Assembly: GCA_964020975.1 (NCBI GenBank)
Contig: OZ026628.1
Location: 54,474,971-54,538,970, forward strand
Length of the DNA: 64,000 bases
Direction of reading: 5' to 3'
Origin: Hermodice carunculata
Lineage: Eukaryota; Annelida; Polychaeta; Eunicida; Amphinomidae
Every line of letters begins with the position of its first letter. Position 1 is the stretch's first letter. The notes under the pieces were generated by a model. That model did no database searches, was not told the DNA's origin, and was given only the letters and a program-made list of their open reading frames with translations. Positions 29,816 to 41,545 of the stretch are shown piece by piece. The position numbers were made by a program, and so were the translations under genes.

Positions 29816-31195
29816 CTCACCTGGTGACTCAGCTGTGTGTCAATTATTGGAAGTGTATGACCTTATAGCAGAAGCTATAGATGAAGGAAAAGACGTTAAG
29901 TTTGTATTTTTAGATATAAGTCCAATTGGTTAAACCTTTCGGCTGGTGTAGCCCAAGGTTCAATTTTAGGACCACTTTTGTTTTTGGTTTACATAAATGA
30001 TTCTGGCTTCAATAGTAGAATCAAATATTAGAATGTTTGCAGATGACACATCTTTTTTTGTTATTACCGAAATTAAGGCGAAAAAGAACTAGACTAATTG
30101 GCAACGATGACATTAAATGGCGACCTTGGTGCAGTATTTGTTTGGGCCAAACAATGGTTTATTTCCCTTAATGAAAAGAAAACTGGACTCTTAAACATAA
30201 GTCAAACAAAACAAACAAGACCACCTATCTATTTAAACGGTAAGCCCATCCAGGAATTAGATCAGCACAGGCACTTAGGAATTACTTTTAATTCTAAAGG
30301 CACTTGGACAGAACATATTGAATCCATATATAAAAGCGCAATGAGAAGAGTTGACTGTTTAAGAAAATTAACTTACAAATTAAGTAGATCTACTGTTGAA
30401 AAACTGTACATTGTTTACATCAGACCCATCCTGGAATACGCTTGTGTACTCTGGCATAACTGTACAAAAGACCAGGCTGACAAACTTGAACGGGTTCAAC
30501 TCGCGGCTGCACGAGTAGTGACGGGTGCATCTGGACACACTCCAACCAGATTACTTTACAATGAAACAAAATGGGAAACTTTGCACGAGCGACGTAAAAA
30601 ACAAAAATTTTTCTGCTTCTACAAAATTCTCAACGGTAATGCGCCCGTGTATTTGGAAGAAAGACTGCCTCAATCAATAGAGCCTACTTATGAAATGAGA
30701 AACCCACTAAATATCCCAGTAATGAGATGCAGAACTACTTTTAGGCACAACTCTTTTTTTCCCTCAACCATTATTCTTTGGAACTCTCTTGATTCAGATA
30801 CAAAGGCCTCTCCTTCACTTGCAACGTTCAAAAGAAATATAAACAAAAACTCAGAAAAGCCACCCAGTTACTGCTACTGCGTTACGCGCCCCGGTCAAGC
30901 ACACCATGTGTGGCTGCGCACAGAGTCCAGTTTTCTGAATCATCATCTGTTGAAGCATAATCTTGTTGATAACCCCGATTGTAACTGCGGAATGGGACGT
31001 GAAACTGTGAAACATTTTCTGCTCGACTGCTCCCGATACATAATAGCAAGGTCCCAGCTATTTCGACAAATTCCACCCACAATACAACCAACAGTAAACA
31101 ACATGCTATTCGGGTGTCCTTCGGCTACCACGGAAGAAAACGAAATTCTGTTTAACGCTGTTCAAAATTACATACTTTCGACAAAAAGATTCTAA
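29815..31195 (+). pseudogene. LINE H ORF2: RT core remnant, thumb and C-terminus
   Basis: After the SINE, VKFVFLDIS stops just before the expected KAFD of motif A, and sequence jumps to AGVAQGSILGPLLFLVYIN (motif B) and RMFADDTSFFVI (motif C), so roughly 40 codons are deleted. The 365-codon frame at 30098-31195 holds HLGITFNSKGTWTEHI, YIRPILEYACVLWHNC, FFPSTIILWNSLD and CNCGMGRETVKHFLLDCSRY, like the C-terminus of LINE B. Confidence 0.85.
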
Positions 31196-31663
31196 TTTTG
31201 ATCCCAATTTTCTGGCCTGTCTACTTACAAAATCTGTTCCTTTCAATAGCATCACCTAACCAGTACACTTACCCTTATTGTTGTACATATTGTATTCATA
31301 TTGTGTTCCTGTTGTAATGTAAATTAACCTGAGCTTGAGTTATCTCACTCTTGTTTGTAAAAGTTGTACTGCTTATTTTGTTTTACCATTCACTTATTGT
31401 TGTCTACTGACCTGCTCTGTCGAAATTGTCATGTTGTATTAACACGGAGAGGAGTTTATATAAGCTTTAAGCTTGTTCTCCAATCCCTTTTCTGTTGAAA
31501 TAAAATATGTTTAAATCAAATCAAAAGCAACGTACAGTTTCTTTGTAGTGCCACCGTTCGTTTCTTCGTCTTCATCCTATACCTTTCTTTGGCAGGGGTC
31601 TCATTATGCTAATAGTGATTACGACACACACTATGAAGTTATTATTGTGTTGTCTTATACATC

Positions 31664-31664
<1 letters not shown>

Positions 31665-31739
<75 letters not shown>
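31665..31739. repeat. AAT microsatellite
   Basis: About 25 AAT units. It is separate from the LINE H tail, which ends at about 31525. It could be the ATT tail of a minus-strand element lying to its right, but no LINE body was recognised there. Confidence 0.95.
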
Positions 31740-31740
<1 letters not shown>

Positions 31741-32440
31741 TCTCTGTGTAGGCTGGTTCAAAGCCTGAGACAAAATACTGTCCTCTTGCTTGACACTGTC
31801 AGCATTAATTTGTCTCGATGCCAGTGTCACATCGAGAGCCTGGGACAAGACACGGTCACTAGCGCTGTCATTGAGACAGGATGGCTTGCTCATTTCTCCC
31901 TCCATTTTTACAGACTCAGGAAAAATAAACATGTCCAACTTGCCGCTTCTCCAAACTGTGCGCGAATGAAATTTATCGGGTCACCGTCTTCAGGACTGAT
32001 GGGCCACGTCAAGGGGAATAAACCTGATTGGCTGAGATCTAGGCCAGTAATGACTTTGCCACGTGGACGGGTAGGGTGACAGATGTCATGTGGCGAGTGT
32101 GTAGGAACCCACGCCCTCTCTCGTGCCTAACGACACTCGAGATGGCTAGGTCACGTACGCACTCGCCATACGAATATCTGGGCACAATGTGCAGTTCGTA
32201 GTCCGATAATTATTACTCAAAATTCACAGCGCCCTATTCTCTATTGTTCTCGGGAGCTCTTAAATCTTTTCGAACGCAAACATTGACGCATTACTTCTGT
32301 TTTCCAATGAGGATGCTTTATTTTCCTTCTCTTATATAAGCCTGGTATGAACGCTTTCTTAGTAACACACTCATAGCGCCAAACGCCCATTGTTTTGTCA
32401 GCCCACCTTCAGTGGGCGTAGCAAAACACTCTGCAACTTG
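31740..32440. other. No recognised gene
   Basis: Nothing identifiable. The open frame crossing the AAT array (31606-32079) is a poly-Asn artefact of the repeat. Confidence 0.45.
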
Positions 32441-32448
32441 CTAAAAGT

Positions 32449-34964
32449 GTGTCACTCCCGATACAACGTTCTTACCAGGTCATGGAGAGAGGAAAAGAAA
32501 TACTTAACTCTATTCCTCTCATTGATTCTACAAGCTGTAGTGACGACTTGCAAACCCTCACAGATAATTATATACAAAACGTTAATAAAACTATACATGA
32601 TGCAGCCCGGTCAGCAGGCTGTACCCCGGAAAAAGTTTATAAGCCTAAGTCCTACTGGTGCCCGGAGCTGTCTAAACTCCGAGATCAGAAAAAGTTTTGG
32701 TGGCATCTGTGGGTCAACAATGGTCGCCTCAAATCTGGACCTGTATTTGAGTCATGGAAACACGTCAAAAAGAAATTCAGACGCATGACTAGGCAATGTA
32801 TTGTGGCCCAAAGTAACAACAAATTTCGTGCCACGGACAGTTTATATAATGAGAGAAAATTACCGCAATTTTGGAATAGAATTAACAGGAGTCTGAAGAG
32901 AAATCCTAACTCAGCACTGCAGGTTAACGATTTAGCCCAATACTATGAGAGTATCATGGGTGACTCCCCCCAGTCACCAGATGAGAAGGTTTGCCTTGAT
33001 GTCCAGCAGAAATTTAAGAAGTATATCTTTAACCACCCTGACAAGTATATATCGCCTAATGATATTAAGACTTATATCTCTTCACTTTCTTTTAATAGTT
33101 CCCCTGGCCTGGACGGGGTGACTTCTGGTCATCTTGTGTATGGGAAAAGTGATATTTTGTGTAAACACTTGTCTGCTCTTTATACTCTCATTTTTAATTA
33201 TACGGTTATTCCTGATGTTTTACAGAACGGAGTTATCGTCCCTATACTTGAAAAACCTGGGTTGAATCCCAACGATCCCTCTAATTATCGCCCTATTACT
33301 GTGTGCTCTATATATTCCAAATTGGCCGAATTGTCTATTGACATTTCAGACACTGTCTGTGATACTCAATTCGGCTTTAGAAAAATGAGAGGGACGGATA
33401 TGTGTACTTCTTTATTAAACGATATCATCTCTTTTTATAGTGCCAAAAATTCCCCTGTATATATATGTGTAGTTTAGATGCCCTTAAATGCTTTGACAAG
33501 ATCTGGCATGAGGGATTATTTTATAAGCTTTGGGGACAGGTTAATACAACCGACTGGCTTTCCCTTTATAAATGGTATAAAAACCTTTATTCTGTTGTTA
33601 AATGGAAAGGCATATTTAGTGATCGGTTTCAGGTGACCCGTGGCACGCGCCAGGGGAGCATTCTCTCTCCCAGAATGTTTAATATTTTTATTGATGGTCT
33701 CTTGTGTAAACTGCAGGATGCTAATTATGGTATCCGCATAGGTGACACTAAACTGAATAGTGTGGCCTATGCGGATGACATTACACTTTTCTCAGCCACT
33801 ATTTCTGGCCTCCAAGAGCTCATTAATATATGTACTAAATATGCTGATGACTGGCAGTTTTCCTTCAGTCGCACCAAATCTAAATGTATGGCGACTGGGA
33901 AAAAGTGTCCATTTCATCTCACAAAAAATGTTCCGTCTTTTCATTGGACCCTTGGATCTGATCCTATTGATACTGTTGATGAGATTGAAATTCTAGGAGT
34001 CACTTATTCTAATAGAGGCACATTTAATACACACGTAAATAATAGGTGCGCTACCACCAGACGTGCTATTTATAGGTTGGGCAGTGCTGGCATGGCGTAT
34101 CCCGGACTGGGCTCTCGGGTCAAAACCTATTTATGGAAAACAATTGGTATACCGTGTATTACATATGGAATGAACTGTGTCAACCTATCCAATAAGAACT
34201 GGTCGCAGTTAGAATCTACCCAGGGAACTCTTGTTAAAGCCTGCTTGGGCCTTGGGAGGCGCCATCGCCATGGGCGCCTTCTTAGAGCTCTTAATATTGC
34301 CCCTGTTCAAAATTATGTAAAACAAGATGTCGCATCTCTTGTACAGAGAATTGGACAAATTAACTCCCCTGCCCGTACTGTATTTTTTCACATTCTATCA
34401 AAATATATTCTTGAACGAGAGTCCATCCCGGGATCGTTGTGCCAGCGCATGTCCAACTGTGATATATCCCTTGATGTTCCATCGGGGCTTTTCATGTACG
34501 GCTACGCCACCAGATGGCATTACTAACTCGTTGAGTTACCTGTTGAATCACCAAGATTATAATACTAGTAATAGGAGTTCTCTGGAGCATCGATTGGCTT
34601 TGCTGCTCACTCGAGCTTTTTAGCTCGGGTGTGTGGCGAGGTCGGTCTGTGCTCCAGGGACTTTATTACTTGATGTTTCTCAGCCAATCTCGATTGGTTA
34701 ATGGCTGGAGTCCCTCTCTCATAAGGTGGGGGCTCGACCTGTGAGCTCTCTTTGTTCCCGAGCTCTCACGTTGGTCCAGCCTACCGTAAGAGTGTGGCCC
34801 CTGTTTCATAAGCTACACAAGTGTCGGGCTTCCCTATTTTCTTACTTATTGATTTATTATTTATTTATTTGTATGTGATTTGCTGTATAATTTATGGTAT
34901 CATGCCTGTATTGATTATCTGTGTATGATTTTACTTTCCCCAACCATGGGAGTTTTAATAAAGA

Positions 34965-34965
<1 letters not shown>
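32449..34965 (+). mobile_element. LINE D, 5'-truncated, same family as LINE A
   Basis: The frame at 32449-33477 carries the endonuclease-RT linker (WWHLWVNNGRLKSG) and RT fingers (SSPGLDGVTSGHLVYG; NDPSNYRPITV). The frame at 33465-34526 carries motif A CSLDALKCFDKIWHE, motif [21 protein letters not shown], motif C VAYADDITLFSA and the C-terminus. The two frames are separated by a single break at about 33470, at the motif A edge; the C-terminal end shifts again near 34490. The endonuclease is missing. The 3' end is TTTTAATAAAGAT plus a long ATT array. Confidence 0.88.

Positions 34966-35054
<89 letters not shown>
34964..35054. repeat. ATT microsatellite, tail of LINE D
   Basis: About 30 ATT units starting directly at the LINE D end, so it most likely grew from the element's 3' tail. 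Confidence 0.95.
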
Positions 35055-35055
<1 letters not shown>

Positions 35056-35415
35056 CTCACAAGTCACTACCAAGGACAGTAATCACATGTTTTGATGCTT
35101 TCCAGTTGACGCTTGGAAACCTACAATACAATATAAACATTTTTGAAGTAGGAAAATAAAATATTCCGAATATTCCTTTATTGCATGGATCATCCACAGA
35201 GCAAAATAAGTTTTCTGAACAAATTCCGACTGAATCATAGTTGTTCTGAGGTACAAAATGAGCATAAGACAGAACTGTACTCATCCATGATGCCCTATTG
35301 ATGTGTGCCTGTCAAAGTTAATGGATAATTTCCATTCTATGATCATAAGAACGTAAAATAAGCGTAGCAGGTGGGTAGGTTTTTGAGTCTTCTTGCTTTG
35401 ACTCCTGGACAAACG

Positions 35416-35417
<2 letters not shown>

Positions 35418-35490
<73 letters not shown>
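35418..35490. repeat. CA microsatellite
   Basis: About 36 CA units. Confidence 0.97.
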
Positions 35491-35499
<9 letters not shown>

Positions 35500-35888
35500 A
35501 TCCAGTGGGCAAGTTTGGGTACACCCATAACACTTTAAGTATCATTTAAGTACTTCATGTCTCTGAAGCATCGGTTATGATCCCTTAATTTAATCATCAG
35601 ATATTGAAAATTAAAAGACCACTTGATTGCAGCAGTTTTAACTTCTGTTATCTGGTCCCATTGCTCCCTGTTTTGCTGCTAGATTGAAGATGGAACAGGA
35701 AAGTCCATTTTGAAAGTATAATCATGTGATACTCGGTACAATTATATTCAGCACAATTTATTTCATATTTCTTTTCGTCAAAATATAATCTTTCACTTTC
35801 TATTTCAGCATATTTCCCTTTTCACTAGGCATAAATATAATTTTTAAAGTGTTCATTTTATCGGAAGGTATTAAAACAGTTCTACCCT

Positions 35889-36262
35889 GAGCAGCGCATG
35901 TGATTATTCATTCAGCGCATTCCTATTGTGAAACAGTATGCTATGTATTGAAACTTGCGCGATAAGCATGATCTTACATGACTGTAAAACTAAGCGTAAG
36001 CAGATAAATGTTAAATATATAGTGGGCAAAACTGACAACAAACTGATGACATTTCTGCTCTGGAGATGCAAAACTAATCAACATTATTTTCTGCGAGAAT
36101 TCCTGTGGTGGATGACAATAAGAAACAACGAAAATCTGACTGCACGACCACCTCCTCCTCCTCCTCCTCCTCCTCCTCCTCCTCCTCCTCCTCCTCCTCC
36201 TCCTCCTCCTCCTCCTCCTCCTCCTCCTCCTCCTCGTCCTTAACATGTGAAATAAGTGATAT
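35889..36262. repeat. Duplicated unit with CCT array, copy 1
   Basis: The body shares ATTCATTCAG, TATTGTGAAACAG, AGTGGGCAAAACTGA and ACGAAAATCTGACTGC with copy 2. It ends in about 29 CCT units (36150-36236) and GTGAAATAAGTGA. The open frames over the array (poly-Pro, poly-Arg) are artefacts. Confidence 0.8.
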
Positions 36263-36279
36263 ATAAACAATTTTGGTCT

Positions 36280-36676
36280 GAACAGCACATGTCGTTATTC
36301 ATTCAGTGCATTACTATTGTGAAACAGGATGCTCTTACATGACTGTAATATATGTTAAATATACAGTGGGCAAAACTGATAACAAACTTATGACTTCCTG
36401 TTCTGGAGATGCAGAGCTAATTAAAATTATTTTCGGCTAGAGTTCCTGTGGTGGGCGGCATCACAGAAAATGACGACACAGTGAAATTGAGTCAATTTAC
36501 ATGGTACAAGTCACTATTGTGTTGCACTCATGGAACTGTACTGAAAAATGGATCATAATAAGAGACGACGAAAATCTGACTGCTTGATCAGCTCGTCCTC
36601 CTCCTCCTCCTCCTCCTCCTCCTCCTCCTCCTCCTCCTCCTCCTCCTCCTCCTCCTCCTCCTCCTCCTCCTCCTCC

Positions 36677-36715
<39 letters not shown>

Positions 36716-36740
36716 CAAACAGGTGAAATAAGTGAAATTT
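36280..36740. repeat. Duplicated unit with CCT/TCA array, copy 2
   Basis: Second copy of the unit at 35889-36262, with an extra ~90 bp before GACGACGAAAATCTGACTGC. The array is about 28 CCT units (36595-36680) followed by about 12 TCA units. The right flank GTGAAATAAGTGA matches copy 1, so the arrays were duplicated with their flanks. Confidence 0.8.
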
Positions 36741-39700
36741 CATTGCAATACATGAGCCAAGCTTCAAAATATAACCCAAGAGCTATGGTCTTCAAAACTG
36801 CTGAATACAATATTTGGAAGAAATAATAATTGTTGAAAATTATGGATATTTAAAATTTTCCAATATCAGCTTTGTCTTTTAATTGAAGAAATGGTGTCAT
36901 TAATCAGGATAGCACATTGTTAGGCCATTTGATGTACATTATAAAGGTAATTCTTTCATCCAAATTTGTTTTCCCTTTTTATTTAGAAATTGATATTTTG
37001 TCAAATAGAATCCTAAACTTTCTCAGATTTGAATCACAGATATTTCAGGTCTTTACAGTTCTATAGTGATTTGGAACTTTAAATTGCAGCCTTTGAATTG
37101 TTAAAAACGAAACAGTGTTATATATATCTCCTCCATCTGTCAAATTGTAAAAAGTGGACCTTTGACACTTTGAATTTGACCATGGCTTAGTCATGTTGTA
37201 AACTGTGCATGACGAATGAATTCTATGAGTGAAAATTGAACTTTGACACTCATCTACTGGATGGCGATCTAAAACAATTTTCTAAAGCTGGACCTTCTTA
37301 ACTTTATATCCAGATGCTAAACTCATATGAAGCTTCAAATACACCACCTAAGACTTGAAGTAGCCTACATGTATGTAGGCTGCTATTCTCTTATAACATT
37401 TTGCTGATCAACATAACTTGAAAATCTACTTCATGCACTGAGACTAGTTTTATCAATCCATAACATAAGGTCTGGCCACCAATAAAATCTGGACTATTTT
37501 ATAATGATCATATAGAAAGATCCTTTTCCTAACAGTGGCTCAACCACACCAATCACGGAAAGTATGAAGTATCTTCTCATGCTGGTCAGTAGCGCTGTGT
37601 TTTGATTCACCTTCTTTGTTTCTCCCCTCCTTTTAATTTCTTTTATTGGTCCAAATTGGACCTTTTGCTTAAAATGGGGGAGGGGGGTGTCCGAACCCTT
37701 TACCCACCCACCCACCCGGCTACGCCCTTGCCGGATGTCCAGTTTACACTTGTTCACAAGACCGTGTACTACGCAAATTTGCAGAGTTCATCATGTGCCC
37801 CATCAATTAAGATGGAAAATGCAGAGGCCAATTTGTTCTGGGCTGATACACCTGACGATTTTAATACAAGACTTTCCACCCAACATTTGTTTCAAGCAAA
37901 TGTCAACACTCCAGACTGAATTTTGCCGGCAAGAACTGACATTGCTGAGCGCACAGGAAATAGATTCGACGAAACCCTGTCGGACGCACAGTTGGGTGGA
38001 AAGGTGAGGCGCGCTGTTCCGCAGCGTACAAATTGCAAACAAGTGGGGGCGGTCCAACTTGCGTTCAGTGGTCACAATGGACAAATGAGCCCCACGAAAC
38101 TAAAACAAATGAAATATTAGTTATCATTACAAAAGTCTTTTGAAATAGAAGTTGCCAATCGAGATTGACTCGCTAGATATAATATCATTTCAAAATCTCG
38201 CTGGTCTTGAATGAATACAAATTTTTAGTTTCTGTTCTGTCTCTTTTACGTACTGGCACATGTTTATGGTGTTTATTTCCATTTCTTTTCAATGCAAGAC
38301 AACTAAAAGTAAATCTGCTTATTTATTTGGCGCGCCTATTTTTGTTTCAGATAGGTGGTATTTGGTTAATACGTGTACAACAATTTTGTAGCTGTAAAAT
38401 GTCAAATGTTTGGCATATTTTATTTTCATTTCGTGTTTCATGCAGTCGACATCGCGGCCAAGGCATTGTTATCGAACATTGCATAACACTTTCGTGCCAT
38501 ATAAATTTTGTCTCTTTTTTAGCTTACCTCATTGCGTTTTGACTTTTGTTATTTCTTTTCAACCTGGTTCTCGCATACCTGCTGAGGAGGCGTGGTTTCT
38601 GATGGACAATGAGAATGCAGTCACTGTCATAACAGAGAGCGGCCGCCCACTTTAAGTAAGGGGAACTCACGTGACAAGAAATTCAATCATTAAATCAATG
38701 ACAAGACCTCCAAAAACTGCAGACTGGACGACTGAATCTTCTTGAATGTTGATGTCAATGTACTTTAAATTCCCATAGAACTTGTTCGATTGGTGCCACT
38801 GCAATAATGTTTTCATATTTCATTAATTTTGTTCAATTTTTGGGAGACGTTTAGGACAGCTTTGCTTTGGAGCTGCTGAGCCAGTTAGTAGCTGAAAATC
38901 CAGCACATAACCCAGCAATTGCATCACGCTTTTATGGCTTTTGGGTTTTCATGAGTTTCCACTACGTGTTCGGACGTATAACATACGTTCCTGTTGAACT
39001 TGCAATTGATAAAAAAGCATCTTTATTTGGTCTAAAACTATTGTTCAGCGCATGGCTTCTGATTCAGATGCATTCACTGCAGTTTTCTGAAGAACTCCAG
39101 ATAGAGGGTCGTTGCGTTTAACGAGACTGTACCTTTGGCATGTCTACAGTGTTCCTTTATTTCGTGTCACGGTGATACTTCTCTTGGCTAATCGGTTTTG
39201 TTTGACAAAGCTGCAACCGTTTTCTCTAAAAGCACTTGGGAAGTGTCACTCAGGGTAATCTGTATATATCGATTCCTTTTCTAGGTGGTCCCTCTTTATT
39301 CTTCTTTTTTTTTAGCCTAATGATATCTTTAAAATCGTCCATCGGATTATGTTTATTCACACTTTGTGCCAAGGTATGTTTGTTTGGCTTCAAAACTCTT
39401 AAATAGATGGCGCTTCAGTAATTTCTGATTGTCAACCTATTTTTAAAGATATGGTGAAGGTCAACAACAGTACAAGTTATTATGCACAAGAACTGGCAAA
39501 GTGGTGTATCTCTACTACAACAGCATGTATATTCATTTCCCTCAAATATCCCCGACTCTGTTACATCAAGACTCTACGCTGCCATGTTTCTTTTTCTTAC
39601 TTGTGACCGTGGAAAATTGGAACCTAGTTGAGAACGTTTGGAAAGCTAACCCTCCCCTCCCCCCCCCCTCCAAAAAAAAAGTTGTCATGCGTCAAAAATC

Positions 39701-40503
39701 TAAACTTTGCAGTTGGAGGCAGCGTGATTTCTCTTGTATAGATACGGAAATGTCACCTCTCTGTCGCTGACCTCGCTCCTTACTTGGCATGAATGATGTA
39801 ACGATCGACATATTCTCATGGTTTCAGACCAGAACTGCAGGGTGTTGATTGTAATGTCGACTTTTTTACCTAACTTAATTTGGAAAAAAATTTTCCGTAC
39901 GTTGTCTCACAAATCAGCCGCGGCAAAAAGTCATCGCGTATGCTGGTTTTCAAGCTTAGCTTTCCGTAACATCAATTCAAAATACGCATTTCCATCTGTC
40001 GTAATGCGACCTTTTGTAGTCCAGATGATTCTTTTTTAAAAGAAAGCTACACTAAGGTCTGCAAGTTATAAATGTACCCCTTTTCATGCCCTTTTTTCTC
40101 TGAATCACAAGGGTCAAGTCTGTTCACTGATACGTCACACTGACGCTCAATAACCATGGAATGGGCAACATGACTGACGTGTGAACCAAATGCAAAATTT
40201 ATCTTAAACTTGACACGAGGGAAGAGCTTTAGGACTAAACCAGAATATGGCGATCCCCGAAACTTGATGTCACCTTGAAAATTTTATTCCTGTTCCTATT
40301 TCTGGCAGACTTTCTATCCATGTTGATACAGCCTCAAAAAATGGTCAAAATGTTACAAAATAGTAAAATGCGCAGATGTTTTTTCGGGAAAAATATTTCA
40401 TATGCAACAAAAGTTATAGAACAAATAACTTATAAACAAACAGTTTTATTTCAAACGAGTTACTGTTACGACGTTTTTCTGAAAGTAGATGTCTTAGTAA
40501 ATA
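36741..40503. other. No recognised gene
   Basis: AT-rich DNA. Open frames at 37494-38120, 38207-38655 and 38867-39121 have no recognisable domain, repeat partner or convincing splice context. Short C-runs and A-runs occur near 39660-39680. Confidence 0.45.
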
Positions 40504-41093
40504 CGAGATATTTGGAGTAATGTCAGTATTAGTAAATACACTTGCCGCTCGACCACCCTTTGCCTAGACCTCTGTGTCTGGGTTTAACGCCCATGAAATC
40601 GAGTTGAGCTCACCCACTTGATACTAGTAAACCTGACGGTCCTGTGGCGGCATCTCTAGGTTCCGATGGAACTGGTGGTGACTCCCGGTCCGCATGGTCC
40701 CCATATAATCCTTCTTCATTTGGAGATCGATCAGTTGATGTCAGCTACAAGAGGAAGTGGAATTGGTCGGGTTGGCTTCTCTGGTGGTCGTGAGGTAAGT
40801 ATACTTACTAATACTGACACTACTCCAAGTATCTCGCCTTAGTTATATAACGTTCTCTTTCAAGCACCATTAGCCGATATACAGGCATATAGGTGGAGGG
40901 TGTAACGTTACTCACTCGCGCTGTCAAATCTTGAGGGCAACCTTGACCATTTGCCCCACAAAGCATGCTGCAAAGAGCAACAATGGAAGCAACTTACTGT
41001 GACTTGGAAGTCCATCGAGGACAGGGAGCCCAGCAGGGCAAGCCATGTTGCGCCGAGAGAACCATGCCAGTCTGGGAGGCTCTGAGCAGTGAC

Positions 41094-41545
41094 TTAGGTA
41101 TCTCCCACAAGTAGTTCAAATTGTGACAGATGTAGGCAACCAGGACAAACCAGATGCTGAGGAGGACGAAAGTCTGCTGGCCAAAGACTGGACTTGAATA
41201 GGTTCACTGTCAGGCCTAAACATTGGCAAATTTCCAGAACGGTCTGTGTGTGCGTCAAATCCAGGCACCAAAGCACTCAGATAAGCCAATCGTACAGATA
41301 CACATGAATGTGAATAGCTGACGGGTAAAGGTAAGCAGCAAATGTCTGGGTGCACTTGGTGGTGCCATAGCAAGGCCTAATGGGTACGCTTTTAACTGGT
41401 CAATTTGGCCCAAAAGGTGAGCCGCCGATACATCCACAAAGTCTCCGGGATTTGCACATGAAAGAATGCATCTCTGAGATCCAGGGCACAGTCTGCGAAG
41501 TGCCGCAACTGGCAGGACCACACTTGATCATCAACCAGGCTCTGA
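41094..41545 (-). pseudogene. DIRS-type reverse transcriptase remnant
   Basis: Short stretches such as DLRDAFFHVQIP, KAYPLGLAMAPPS and CLGLTVNLFKSSL are typical of DIRS-clade RTs and unlike the LINE RTs elsewhere in the window. The remnant is broken and short. Family placement rests on these motifs only. Confidence 0.6.

Larger units (their letters stand above)
27585..31525 (+). mobile_element. LINE H, CR1-like, rearranged and SINE-interrupted
   Basis: Same family as LINE B, judged by protein and by the shared AATAAAATATGTTTAAA end. Pieces in order: ORF1 C-terminal fragment (27585-27825), ORF1 coiled-coil fragment (about 27930-28140), endonuclease C-terminal half (28351-28704), linker and RT fingers (28706-29545), SINE, RT core remnants (29815-30090), thumb and C-terminus (30098-31195), and a 3' untranslated region. 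The two ORF1 pieces are in the opposite order to an intact ORF1, and the 2A leader and endonuclease N-half are missing. Confidence 0.8.

Noticed and set aside
36550-36826. Poly-Ser, poly-Glu and poly-Asp open frames
   Set aside because: They are translations of CCT and TCA microsatellites in different frames. The same holds for frames over 36150-36236, 31665-31739, 34964-35054, 35418-35490, 60000-60184 and 61727-61865.
38867-39121. 84-codon plus-strand frame with hydrophobic segments
   Set aside because: No recognised domain or supporting signals; kept as unannotated DNA.
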